A stretch of 64,000 nt of DNA from assembly GCF_030272615.1 (NCBI RefSeq), contig NC_081411.1, positions 834,756,136-834,820,135 on the forward strand, in the 5' to 3' direction. Below, one piece after another: positions 1 through 11,802 of this stretch. Numbering within the stretch: the first letter of the stretch is position 1; each line of letters opens with the position of its first letter. The DNA comes from Cryptomeria japonica (Eukaryota > Streptophyta > Pinopsida > Cupressales > Cupressaceae). The notes beneath the pieces are model-generated. The model saw only the letters and a list, made by a program, of their open reading frames with translations. It ran no database searches and was not told the origin of the DNA. Position numbers and translations under genes: made by a program.

Positions 1-657
1 AATCATGGGGGCATCTGCTAATTGATCTGTGATGGCTTGTCCTTTTATTGCTTTTCTATCCACATACTCGATGTTGAATTCACTAAGGATCATTACCCAT
101 TTGGCTAGCCACCCAGTAAGTGTTGCTTTATTGAGGAGGTATTTCAATGGATCGATCCTTGCAATCAACTTAGTCTTATGAGTGAGCATGTAATGTCGTA
201 ATTTCTGTGAAGCAAAGACCACAACGAGACATGCACGCTCAATTGGTGTGTAGTTTAGCTCATATCCCACCAATGTGCGATTGATATAGTATACTACTTT
301 TTCCTTGCCGTCAGCAATTTATTGTGCTAGGAGTGCCCCCAGTGCTGTTGGAGTAGCTGATATGTATAGTAGCAAAGGCTGATCTGGAACTGGTGGCATC
401 AAAACTAGCGGATTCAAAAGATAATCTTTAAGCGTCTGAAAAGCTTGTTGACAGTTACCATCCCATTTGAACTTGATATTTTTATGTAGCAGGTGCTGGA
501 AAGGATTACACTTATCTACAAATTGTGCTATGAATCTTCGTATAGACTGGAGTCTCCCTTGTAAGGATCGAAGTTGACTGATATTTGTAGGTTGTGGCAT
601 GTCCAAGATAGCCTTGACTTTTGCTGGATCAGCTTCGATTCCTCTTTTGGACACAAT
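1..657 (-). pseudogene. Element A pol: RT C-terminal part and first RNase H
   Basis: This is the continuation of the RT that ends at 8968 on the other side of nested element D. The translation enters at IVSKRGIEADPAKVK, runs through the RT thumb region and into the first RNase H-like domain (YISATPTALGALLAQ). A TAA stop lies at 319-321 where copy B has a glutamine codon. Beyond it the frame stays open to position 1 and matches B, through the ERACLVVVFASQKLRHYM segment. The position of the expected first RNase H aspartate reads as serine (YIS), as also in B, so this domain was probably already inactive in the family. The integrase and second RNase H of A lie outside the window. Confidence 0.85.
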
Positions 658-662
658 GAATC
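658..662. repeat. Target site duplication GAATC, left copy, of element D
   Basis: GAATC at 658-662 is repeated at 8968-8972. The two copies flank element D exactly, and removing D plus one copy restores the open RT frame of element A. Confidence 0.93.
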
Positions 663-2353
663 TATGTGGGAGAAAAGGTGACACTAAGCAAACATGCCCT
701 AATCTCACTTTCAACCACACACTTGTGGAATACGAAAGAGCCTAGAGGTATCACACAATTGGCTACTTCTTTTTGTGGAAGAGAGAGCCATGGGCTACCT
801 ATTAGGATTTCTATTCCTTTGTTGCAATTGAAAGATAAAATGATGCGAGTTCAATCCCTAACCCCAAAGTGCAAATATGAACTAATGACAAGATTGCAGA
901 ATTGAACTTAAACAATGGAAAGCTGTAAACACAAGGACAAGACAAGAATGTAAATGTGTACCCAGAGTTAAAATCTGACTGAAAATGTTTAGGATGGGGG
1001 TGCGGGTGCCACTGTCCTGATTCTGCCCCTGAAACTGCTCCAGAAACTGTTGTTTTACACTCTGGAAAAGCTATCAAAATGCTGAAAATGTTGTCTGCAG
1101 GAGGACTAGGGCGCCCAGCGCCCCTGTCCCAGGGACCAAGGCGCCCAACGCCCCTGTCCTGGTAGGACCAGGGTGCCCCACGCCCCTATCCTGGTCTTTT
1201 GCTCTGAGATTTGGTGTGAAGTTCGGTCTCCGTCTGCTTCTTCCGGCTCTGTAACTTGCGGCGTCGTCCGAATCTCGAAACCTGCACTTATATCTGAAAA
1301 GGTGTGGTGGGCGGCTATATAGGGTTTTGCCTTAGTCAAACCCCCGCTTCGGTGATTTCCACCTCCACGAATAGCCAAGTTGTTTTGTAAAATGTATTGT
1401 GTGTGCAGACCTAGTGTGTGTGCAAGGTCCTAAAATGCAAGAAAGCAAACTAGAGCAACCTAGAAAGTAAACCCTAATTGCTTGTAAATGATAATGTAAA
1501 TGCTCTAAACCAAGATGCAAAGTGATCTAAAGCATGAATAAGTGATGTAATTGAATCTTATGCAAAGACATGAAAACAACATGAAATCATACCCAACCCC
1601 AAGGGAGGAGTACAAGCCAATCTTCAGTTGGTAATCTCTTATTGCTCTTCAATGTCTTCAAAGCCCTACATGAATGAATGAAATTGATGAATGCTTGATG
1701 AATGGATGTTGAATGTTGTTGAAGTCTTCAAAGATCTGCTCTTTCATTGCATAGAAGGTCCTTGAAAGCCAAAATTTCTTCCCCTTTCAAATGAAGAAAG
1801 AGAGCTCTTATATATGAAACCCTAGGTCTTAATTTCAACTTTTGGCCGACCTAGAGATTGAATATCCCACCAATTTCTTGGGGTTAAGCTTTATTTTATG
1901 ATTGGATCGCGCTCCTAAAATTTCGGGAAAAATGTCCGAGACCATGTGCACTCCGGGCGCCATGGTCCTCTCCAGGCGCCATGGTCCTGACAACTTTTCA
2001 CCAAATTTTCAGGGTCGTCGGATATGATGATTTTAGAGAGAATCCCGAAGTTACAGGTGATTTTGAGATGTTTTGACCCCCGAAATCAAGCCCTCAAGTT
2101 CAAAATAGGACCTAATTAGGGTTTTAGATTAAATGATATATTGGAAGAATAAAATGAAAGGGGCACACTTTAATGAAAGGGCCCAACTTTATGATGTGGA
2201 AAATGATGAAATAGAACCTTAGACCTAATTAGTTTCATTAATTAAGTGCTAAAGGGGAAATGCAATGCAAAATGCAAAATACGCCAAGGCGGGTGCTAAA
2301 CTAGGTGTGAAATTGTACCACCCTAGCAAGTGCGTACAATTTACGATGCTACA
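663..2353 (-). repeat. Element D 3' LTR
   Basis: This 1,691-bp LTR is a direct repeat of 7276-8967. On the plus strand it starts TATGTGGGAG where the other copy has TGTGTGGGAG, so the terminal TG has decayed to TA. It ends GCTACA. A GC-rich block at about 1106-1192 holds three imperfect units of roughly 31 bp built on GGCGCCC-type words; the rest is AT-rich. Small ORFs inside it are not conserved in any useful way and were not called. Confidence 0.92.
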
Positions 2354-2368
2354 TTTAGCCCCCACTTT
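2354..2368 (-). other. Element D polypurine tract
   Basis: On the minus strand, AAAGTGGGGGCTAAA abuts the 3' LTR start. It is the expected plus-strand primer site. The equivalent tract of element F (28459-28473) differs by one base. Confidence 0.75.
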
Positions 2369-4011
2369 AGTGGTCATATGAACACTACGTGCATATGCAA
2401 GCTAAAGTACAGAAAAGTAAACATTATTTGAAAAAGGATATATCCATAAGTCTGTCGAACGAAGCCCCCAACGGTATCTGCAGTACACAGTTAGGAACCA
2501 CACCCTACAAAACACACGTTAGATCACAAAATCACCTATTGCTTACTAAGGAAGGTGATGAAAATTCGAGGGTAGCTATATGCCCCCCCCTGTTTCGGCT
2601 TGTTAATTTTAGTGAGTTGAAACAGGGTATCATGTTTACCACTTTGAATTGTTAAAGAATATTGATGACAAATGCTCACAAAAAGATTTGATATTAGATC
2701 AAAAACTAATGGAGAATCATTTGGTAAGAAAGAGGACTAAATCTCAATTCCAACACAACAAAGAGTGTGAGGATTTGAGAGTTCTCTAACACAAGATGAA
2801 GGATGTAAATGGAAACAAAATGCAAAGAGAAGAAAAGAAAGGAAAAAGGCATGAATACACACATTGGTGATCCATGAGAAGAATAGTGAGAGAGAAGACA
2901 TGGACTTCTCACCCCTAGATCTTGTCTAGGTGATCCATGGGAAAAGGACATGGAAAACTAGCCCCTAGAGTCTATCTAGGTGATCCATGTAAGGGAGGAG
3001 AGTGAGAAAGTCTAGCCTTATGCCGCTAGTTCCACTCAACCTCGTGCATGTGTGTGTAAGGGAGGTTAGAAGCACCTCATATGAGTCTATGCCCAAGTAT
3101 GCTACAACCCGTATATGTATAGTACAAAACCGTGGCATCTCGCTCTAAGAGTCTGTGCTCTGGTTTCGAGAATAATCAGCTTGCATAAAAGAGAAATGGA
3201 GACATCTCGCTCTAAGAGTCTATGCTCTGGTTCTGAGAATGACCCATTGCTAAAAAAGTGTAATGTTTATGTCATAAGAAAATTAGAACAAGGATACCTA
3301 CCTTCATCACAAAAGAAGATACCCCAAAAATGCAACAATGTCATAGATCCAAGCAAGAGAGTTTTGCACTCTTTAAGAAAGGATAAGATAGTTGAGAAGG
3401 GATATCCTGTAGTATGTGTAAAGGAGATCTTTAGAGGAGAAGAGATCTTTGTACAAAAGACACCTATTCCTGAGAGAAATTGTCTTAGACAAATATAACA
3501 TCTTCTAGAATAAGACAAAGAAGAGAATAAGAATGCAATACTTCCTTCTTTTGCGAGGTGAAAGTGATTCTTAATGAAGGATGACGCTCTTTTTAACCCA
3601 ATTAGGAGAGTGAATTCGTTATGGATGTATTTTACCAAGTGCAAAAGAGGTTGTAGTCAAGGACTTACACCTCTTGTAAGAGAGAATCCTTGAACAAACA
3701 ACAAATGCATACAAGGAATAACATCAAGTAATAAAGTTCACACCATCCACGAAATAGGAAAAGGTGGATCCTTAGATAAAAATAAGGACTTACACAATCT
3801 TCTAGGGAGAGATTTGGACATAAGTAAAAGAAGAGATGTATGAAATCACTCTTGTCCCCATAGGAACAAGAGATAACATAGAAAAATAGGCTATTATGTT
3901 GCTTCAAAAATATGATTGCACTTGAAATTGTACCATCATGAATGACAATGAGCCCCTAGTAAATGAGCTACCAATGTCACATAATGATGAGCAACATAAT
4001 AGCCATTAATG
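2369..4011 (-). other. Element D internal region without a recognised gene
   Basis: About 1.6 kb lie between the end of the D reading frame and the polypurine tract. ORFs up to 127 codons occur on both strands but overlap each other and show no family I recognise. Visible structure includes a 67-bp-period tandem duplication starting at 3136 and 3203 (CATCTCGCTCTAAGAGTCT) and a repeated word CTAGGTGATCCATG near 2930-2990. It may be untranslated 3' sequence. Confidence 0.5.
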
Positions 4012-7000
4012 TTATTTAAAGACATGATAGACTGAATGAGGTATTTGAATATGACATGCTAAATGCTCAACTATAAGTGAGATCAAAAACATGTATAAAA
4101 TGATAAAAATTGAAGAAGAAAAGTCACAAGAAATCTTAGAAGAGGGATGAGTGTAATTTATTAGAGCCTTATCCCTAAAGGAAAGGACTTTATGATGAAT
4201 AGGAGATAAATATTCATAAGTGGATTTAGAAATTTGAGGGGATTCATAAAGAGATTTGTTCATTGCCAAGATTTCCTTATCAGGGGAATGAGAGTTGATA
4301 GAAGTAGAAGATGATTTAGTTGAAGTGAGATCATCATCACTACTAAATATAGAATTCACATTGAGAGATGGTCTTTTAGATGCTTTGGTACGTTTGCAGG
4401 GATTATAGCCAAGTCCAAAGGCATAATTGTGAAAATTAGTCTCTAGAGGAACTTTTATCCCTTGTTCATGAGCGCCACAACCATTTCCATGATACCCATG
4501 CTTAGCAAAAATGCGAAAACCACGACCATAATGATCAACCATTTCAGGAAGAGAAGGTGGTTTTTCATAAGACAAAGAATCAAACTCTTCATAATTAGAT
4601 GTGTGAGGAGAAGAAGTTTGAGAAGCGGCCACAAAATTATTACTCATAGGTTCAAGTAAGATTGACTGATTTTTAGCTTCTTCCTTCTCTTTAACTTTAA
4701 GCGCTCTAGGAGGAACCCTATACTCACCTACGAAGGTGGGATTGAAATCAAGAGATCCCCAATCGTCTTCTGTGAGAACCTTCTCAGGATCAAAAGCCTT
4801 TTCATGTGTAGATTCAAGTTGAGAAGAATCTTCTTCAGGAACCTTAGACTCATCCAAAGAATTTTGATTATCAGAGGGTGATGATTCATCCATAGGTATC
4901 TTGTTTAAAGAGTCATCACTAGAAGAGGAAGGTTTAGAAGAACTCCCTTTGGAAGTAGATGTTTGCAAACAAGCCTGAAGATTAGTGTCACCTATCAAGG
5001 TATATGTCTTATTGTTATAAATGAATTTAACTTGTCTATGCAATGTAGAGGGGACAGCTTGCATACTGTGAATCCAAGGTCTCCCTAATAACAAGTTGTA
5101 TGTTAGATTTCCCGACATAACATGGATAGGAGTAGGCAAAGTAATAGGTCCCACTGTGATGGGTAAGGTGATAATACCTAATGAAGACTTAGCCACATTA
5201 TCAAAGCCTCGAATGGGATGAGAGTCAGGCTCAATAAGGGATGTATCCACATTCATCTTATGCAATAGATTAATGCTACACACATTAAGACCAGAACCAT
5301 TATCTACCAGTGTTCATCTTATAGCAGTGTCATTTATGATAACCACAATCATCAAGGGATCATATTGATGTTGAATTTCACTAGTAGGCAACTCATCTTG
5401 GGTAAACACAATTTGAGCTTTAGGATTCATCACAGAGTTAACCAAAGACACTATATTACTAGATGTATTCGGTGGAGGAACATTCAAATCTTTCAAGGTA
5501 TCTTGTAACATTCCATGATGAACAGAAGAAGTTTGGATCAAATCCCAAAAGGATATCTTAGCAGGGGTAGTTTTAAGTTGTTCTATGAGATCATAGTCCT
5601 TACTAAGAACTTGTGAAATACGAGGAGCTTGAGGAAGAATAGGTTGAGAAGGAGGAAGTGAAGTTGGGATAACTAGAGGAGGATTAGGTTGCCTATTGTT
5701 TCTTGTGTTATAGGTATGGGCAACCGCATGATAACTCTCTCTAGTCAGTTGCTTAGCATACTCATAAGGGCTCTTAGTAGAATAACCTCCTTGCACAGTA
5801 ATAATAGGTTTGTTAGGAGTGCAAAAAGAATCATTAGCATAACCACCTTGAACCACTAAGATAGGCTTATTTAAAGGTTGAGAATTTTGAGAAGGACAAG
5901 CACCTTGGACAGTGAAGAGAGGTTTGTTAGGTGTCTCATTCACATGTATCAAATTGATTGAGGATGGTTTTGGAGAATGAACAAAAGTGTTGGAAGAATT
6001 GCTGACAATCCTCTCTTGCACTAAAATCTCATCACGGATTAAATCAATTTTAGGAGAGAGACAAGGGATAGGCATTGATGTTCTAGTAGGAAGAGTAATA
6101 CTAGGAAAGGTCATATCATCCTCTATCATCACAGGATCTACATGGGGAATAAACTCTCTAGGAGAATGATCAACACTACTCTCTAAAGTCTCACTTTTGA
6201 GAGGGAGGTCTTTGAAAGAAATGTTAACCATCTTGCTTTGAACTAGGGTTTCCTTATGAGTAGAACCAAGTTGAGGAGAGGGAGGTGCTTTATTTTTGGA
6301 GGGAGAATAATTGAGATTCAAGGAAGGGGAGAAACTATCAAGGGAGTTTCCAATCTTAATTTCATCCCTTTTGGCTAGGGGTAGAAAATAATCTATACCT
6401 TCTTCTAATGGTTCATCCCAAATAGTGAGGTTGTTGAAAGGAATGTTTGAAGTATTGTCAATTTCAGGAGAGGAGATAACATTGTTTATTAATTCCTCAT
6501 CCTTAGGAGGGAGAGCATCAATAGATGTGTTAAACTCATCCTCTTTCCTCAAAATATGTTCAATATGATCTTTAGGGGAGAGAGAATTAAGGAAATTGCT
6601 TATTATTGCATCTTCTTTCTCTAAGGGATGCTTATGGGTAAGACCAACTTTAGGAGAAGGGTAAGCATTTATCATTAATTCATCATCTCTAGTGGGAATT
6701 TTGTTGGAAAAGGAAATGCCATCACTAGGAAATGTAGGGATAATGTCATCTTCTTGCACAAAAGGATCCTCATGAAGGGAGCATTTTTTAGGAGCCGCAA
6801 AGTCATCAAGGGCATCATCTAACAAAGCATGATCATATCTATTAAAAGGTTTATCAAAAGGAGATATCTCTTCATAGAGAGGATCATTGAAAACAACAAT
6901 GTTACTAGATTTAGTGGAAGAGCAGATAGGAATGTACCCTTGAGAGGAATCATTCGACTTATCTTTCTCATCACAATGAAATGGCATAGTAACAATGTTT

Positions 7001-7116
7001 ATGAGTTTTTGGTAAAATGAAGGTTTGGTATATTTAGGTTTCAAAAATTCATCTAAAGCTTCATCTAACTCATAATCATCATAAATATGAACATCTTGCA
7101 AATAAAAATCTGACAT
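4012..7116 (-). pseudogene. Element D gag/protease-like ORF with one in-frame stop
   Basis: Two open stretches, 7116-5314 (600 codons) and 5283-4012 (423 codons), are in the same frame and separated by one TGA at 5316-5314. The N-terminal part is acidic and repetitive (ELDEALDEFL near residue 18, LLDDALDDFA near 98; later three NKP-x4-VQGG-type repeats), with no zinc knuckle. A segment from about residue 510 (DYDLIEQLKTTPAKIS) resembles the pre-protease region of A and B (YDLVEQLGKTPALIS). Just after the stop come a retropepsin active-site motif (LVDNGSGLN) and, further on, LLGRPWIH. Near 4560-4380 a G-patch-like segment follows (GFRIFAKHGYHGNGCG, then FGLGY). RT, RNase H and integrase are absent. 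Whether the N-terminal half acts as a gag is unknown. Confidence 0.75.
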
Positions 7117-7252
7117 TTTGAAATTGCATAAAATTTAAACACACAATGCAAAGAAACACACTTTTTTTTTTTCTTTTTAATGAAAATGAAATGAAAACAC
7201 ACTAAATCTAGATCTAGATCTAACAAATGCAATGCAAGAGGAAGCAATGATA

Positions 7253-7272
7253 GATTCATGTCGGGTTCACCA
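7253..7272 (-). other. Element D primer binding site, tRNA-Trp type
   Basis: On the minus strand, TGGTGAACCCGACATG starts three bases inside the 5' LTR end. The complement ends in GGGTTCACCA, which as I remember it matches the 3' end of plant tRNA-Trp. The tRNA assignment is from memory; the position is as expected for a primer site. Confidence 0.65.
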
Positions 7273-7275
7273 AAA

Positions 7276-8967
7276 TGTGTGGGAGAAAAAGTGACACGAA
7301 GCAAACATGCCCTAATCTCACTTTCAACCACACACTTGTGGAATACGAAAGAGCCTATAGGTATCACACAATTGGCTACTTCTTTTTGTGGAAGAGAGAG
7401 CCACTGACTACCTATTAGGATTTCTATTCCTTTGTTGCAATTGAAAGATAAAATGATGCGAGTTCAATCCCTAACCCCAAAGTGCAAATATGAACTAATG
7501 ACAAGATTGCAGAATTGAACTTAAACAATGGAAAGCTGTAAACACAAGGACAAGACAAGAATGTAAATGCGTACCCAGAGTTAAAATCTGACTGAAAATG
7601 TTCAGGATGGGGGCGCGGGCGCCACTGTCCTGATTCTGCCCCTGAAACTGCTCCGGAAACTGTTGTTTTACACTCTGGAAAAGCTATCAAAATGCTGAAA
7701 ATGTTGTCTGTCAGGAGGACCAGGGTGCCCAGCGCCTCTGTCCCAGGGACCAGGGTGCCCAGTGCCCCTATCCTGGCAGGACCAGGGCGCCCCATACCCC
7801 TGTCCTGGTCTTTTTCTCTGAGATTTGGTGTGAAGTTAGGTCTCCGTCTGCTTCTTCCAGATCTGTAACTTGCGGCGTCGTCCGAATCCCGAAACCTGCA
7901 CTTATATCTGAAAAGGTGTGGTGGGAGGCTATATAGGGTTTTGCCTTAGTCAAACCCCCGCTTCAGTGATTTCCACCTCCATGAATAGCCAAGTTGTTTT
8001 GTAAAATGTATTGTGTGTGCAGACCTAGTGTGTGTGCAAGGTCCTAAAATGCAAGAAAACAAACTAGAGCAACCTAGAAAGTAAACCCTAATTGCTTGTA
8101 AATGATAATGTAAATGCTCTAAACCAAGATGCAAAGTGATCTAAAGCATGAATAAGTGATGTAATTGAAGCTTATGCAAAGACATGAAAACAACATGAAA
8201 TCATACCCAACCCCAAGGGAGGAGTACAAGCCAATCTTCAGTCGGTAATCTCTTATTGCTCTTCAATGTCTTCAAAGCCCTACATGAATGAATGAAATTG
8301 ATGAATGCTTGATGAATGGATGTTGAATGTTGTTGAAGTCTTCAAAGATCTGCTCTTTCGTTGCATAGAAGGTCCTTGAAAGCCAAAATTTCTTCCCCTT
8401 TCAAATGAAGAAAGAGAGCTCTTATATATGAAACCCTAGGTCTTAATTTCAACTTTTGGCCGACCTAGAGATTGAATATCCCACCAATTTCTTGGGGTTA
8501 AGCTTTATTTTATGATTGGATCGCGCTCCTAAAATTTTGGGAAAAATGTTCGGGACCATGTGCACTCCGGGAGCCATGGTCCTCTTCGGGCGCCATGGTC
8601 CCGACAACTTTTCACCAAATTTTTAGGGCCGTCAAATATGATGATTTTAGAGAGAATCCCAAAGTTACAGGTGATTTCGAGATGTTTTGACCCCCAAAAT
8701 CAAGCCCCCAAGTTCAAAATAGGACCTAATTAGGGTTTTAGATTAAATGATGTATTGGAAGAATAAAATGAAAGGGGCACACTTTAATGAAAGGGCCCAA
8801 CTTTATGATGTGGAAAATGATGAAATAGAACCTTAGACCTAATTAGTTTCATTAATTAAGTACTAAAGGGGAAATGCAATGCAAAATGCAAAATGCGCCA
8901 AGGCGGGTGCTAAACTAGGTGTGAAATTGTACCACCCTAGCAAGTGCGTACAATTTATGACGCTACA
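7276..8967 (-). repeat. Element D 5' LTR
   Basis: This is the 1,692-bp partner of 663-2353, with TG/CA ends on the plus strand (TGTGTGGGAG to CGCTACA). The GC-rich repeated block is at about 7711-7808. The promoter for the minus-strand RNA should lie here, but I could not fix a TATA box with confidence. Confidence 0.92.
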
Positions 8968-8972
8968 GAATC
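8968..8972. repeat. Target site duplication GAATC, right copy, of element D
   Basis: Second copy of the 5-bp duplication. It is also the coding sequence of element A at the point where its RT frame is split. Confidence 0.93.
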
Positions 8973-11802
8973 CTAGGAGCTTCTCGGAGGTTACTCCAAA
9001 GACACATTTCTTGGGGTTTAATCTTACTTTGTATTTTTCCAACCGATCAAAGACGATTGAAAGTATGTCCAAATGTGTATCTCTGTCTATTGATTTACCC
9101 AAGAGATCATCAACATAATCTTCCACGGTTATGTGCATGAGATCATGAAAGATAGTGGTCATTGCTCTTTGATATGTAGCACCTGCATTTTTTAGCCCAA
9201 AGGGCATGACATTCCAACAGAAAGTTCCCCACGGACAAGTGAATGATGTTTTGTGTTGATCCTCGGGTGCAATCCTGATTTGATTATAACCAGAAAATCC
9301 ATCCATTAAAGATAACATTTCATGACCTGCTGTGAGATCAACGATCAAGTCGATATTTGGTAATGGGAAGTCATCTTTTGGATAGGCTTTGTTGATGTCT
9401 CTGAAATCTGTACATGTTCTAATGCTGCGATCCAGTTTACTGACAGGTACTAAATTGGAGATCCATTCAGGATAATCAATTGGGCATATGAATCCGACAT
9501 CCAATAACTTCTCCAGCTCTGCTTTGACTAGTAATGCCACTTGTGGATGCATTTTTCTTAATTTCTGTTTCACTGACTTTACCCCCGGTTTGACTGTGAA
9601 ATGATGCATTACCAAATCCGGATCTAGTCCAGGCATATCAGCGTATGACCATGCAAAGTTGATTTTTCGTTCCTTGAAGAAGCTTATGAATTTTGACCTT
9701 TCGGACTCTGTCAATGATTGAGCCAGGAATATATTGTGTGGAACCTCTTCTGTACCAATGTTTGTTTTGATAGTATCCTCTACCAACATGGATGACTTTT
9801 CCTCATACGAGGCTGGGAGAATGTCGAGCCTTCCATCTTTGGGTGCCTCAAAGAGGTTTTCGCCCTCAGATATGTCCTTTGTTTTTACTTTTTTGGGATT
9901 AGATAGCGCCACAGTGTGGTTTTCGCCATAAGACCCTTGACTTGTTCTTATTTTCACATTTTTGCGACTGGAAGGTCCGACACCCTCACCAAAATATGCC
10001 ATGTTGTTGAGTTCTGTAGTGTATCCTACTTTGTGGTCCCCAGGGGGAAGATCATCTCGAATGCCAAGGTAGTCGATAATAGCTTCATCATTTTGGAATG
10101 TGTCAAACTATGCTGGTCCTTCATAATCCCAGTCAATGAGTTGGTGGTGAACAAGGGGAAGGCCTTTAATGTTTTCGGAGTTTGCGGGGCTAAGAGTGAA
10201 GATGTGGTTATATTCGGGTATATCAAGGCAATCGTCGAGGTCATCGATGGCACTCTCCTCATCAGTTTCGATCACAAGCGAATCCAAATTGTCGTCACAA
10301 GTAGCACATTCTAGGACAGGTGTTCTCATCCTATGTGATTTCGACCTAGAACCGTGAGATGAAGACTGTGCGGAATCCTTATGGTTTGTTTCTTGACCAA
10401 CTCTGAACTTTTTATAAAATTCTTCTTCTTCTGTGGGTTCATCTGGCTCTCTGAATGTCTCGGTGAGCTCATAGTCACTAGAGGATTTGTCTGAACCCCA
10501 TTCCCATTCATTGGAATCTATGGAGTAGCAATCCTCTTATTGAACTTTGGCAACTTTGATTTGTGATGCCTTGTCTGTCCTTTTAGTGTGGATCTTGGAA
10601 GTCAGAAAACCAAGTCCCTTCAAGCGTTCCCTTTTTACAGTCAATTTAGGTTGTAAGGGCTCCATAATGCCTTCTTTGTGTAACCCAAGAGGGCTTTTTC
10701 CATCATACCCGAATTTTTGTAGAATCTTGAAGCCTTTGCCATATTTCTCATAGGGTATATTGATCTGATCTTGTGTGTCATCTTCAATGTCTTTGTAGAG
10801 CATTTTGTATAAACCTTCCTCTTCCAGTTCGCCCCATCTTTGAAAGGTAGTAGGATCCCATTTGAATACCATGATGGATATTTGCTTGTTAGGATGTGGC
10901 CTTCCATATTCTTTTGGAGAGCTCATGACTTGTCGTAAATACATAGTCTGATTTAAAGTATATTCTCCCATGCCTTTGTCCTGAAATTTGCCTTTAAGTT
11001 CACCTTGTTTTCATGTCGAAGGTTTCAACGACTCAGGGTCAAGGTATGCCGAAGAAGGAACAGCTTCATGATTAATGGGAATGATGGTCTCAGTATGTGA
11101 TCTCAAGTTATTGCAATATATGAACGGATTAGGATCACCGTTAACTGTTACCTCGACTCCATTGTGAGGAAACTTAATGCATTGATGATATGTCGATGGG
11201 ACTGCCCTCATTTCATGAATCCAAGGACGTCCTAGCAGTATATTATAAGTGAGATCTAGATCTAGGACCTGACAAACCACATCCTTTGTGACTGGCCCAA
11301 TTCTTAGAGGTAAGGTGACCGTGCCCTTGGATGAGCGCTCTTCATCGTCATATGCCTTGATGGTGATTTGATTTGTTGAATTCACAGCTTTATCAGAATA
11401 TCCCAATTGTTTAATGGTGCTCAATGTATAAATGTTTAGACCAGCTCCTCCATCTATCAGGACTCGCTTTATTCGATGTTTGTGTATGAAGGCTTCAACA
11501 TGTAGTGGTGCATTATGTGGCTGACTTACAGAGGCATCATCAGCTTCTGTGAATGTAAGGGAATGTGGAATGGAAAGGTATCCCACCATGGCTTGAAACT
11601 AGTCCACATTTAGATTGGTAGGAACAGCGGTGTCTCTCAAGATTTTATCAAGAATAGATTTATGAGCGGGGGATATACGTAAGAGCTCAAGTATGGAGAT
11701 GAGCGCGGGTGTCTTCCCTAACTGTTCTACAAGGTCATACTTAGGCTTGGTTGATGAAGAAGCGGTATTTTTAGTGGAGGCACCTGGCAACGTAATTTTA
11801 CC
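8968..11802 (-). pseudogene. Element A pol: protease, G-patch-like segment and RT N-terminal part
   Basis: This is in the same frame as the gag at 14007-11803. In order it shows a retropepsin (VLIDGGAGLN near 11480-11440, then NILLGRPWIH), a G-patch-like segment (GFKILQKFGYDGKSPLG near 10740-10660), a linker, and an RT from about 9570 with FRDINKAYPKDDFPLP, LMDGFSGYNQI and the catalytic YVDD (near 9117). In-frame stops are TGA 11805-11803, TAG 11601-11599, TGA 11013-11011, TAA 10539-10537 and TAG 10110-10108. Most correspond to a C-to-T change relative to copy B. The RT is then cut at 8968 by element D and resumes at 657. None of the stops is shared with B. Confidence 0.88.

Larger units (their letters stand above)
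663..8967 (-). mobile_element. Element D: nested non-autonomous LTR retrotransposon with protease but no RT
   Basis: Two direct LTRs (663-2353 and 7276-8967) are flanked by GAATC duplications. On the minus strand the order is 5' LTR 8967-7276, a primer site next to it, an ORF at 7116-4012, about 1.6 kb with no convincing gene, a polypurine tract at 2368-2354 and the 3' LTR. The only recognisable domains are a retropepsin-like protease and a G-patch-like segment. No RT, RNase H or integrase is visible in the 4.9-kb interior. It must therefore have moved with enzymes supplied by another element. It inserted after A was already in place. LTR divergence by eye is a few percent. Confidence 0.9.

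Noticed and set aside
3115-3644. ORFs on both strands in the D interior
   Set aside because: They overlap each other, have no recognisable domain and contain a tandem duplication; likely chance.
7253-7272. A tRNA gene fragment at the D primer site
   Set aside because: Only the 3' end complement is present; it is explained as a primer binding site.
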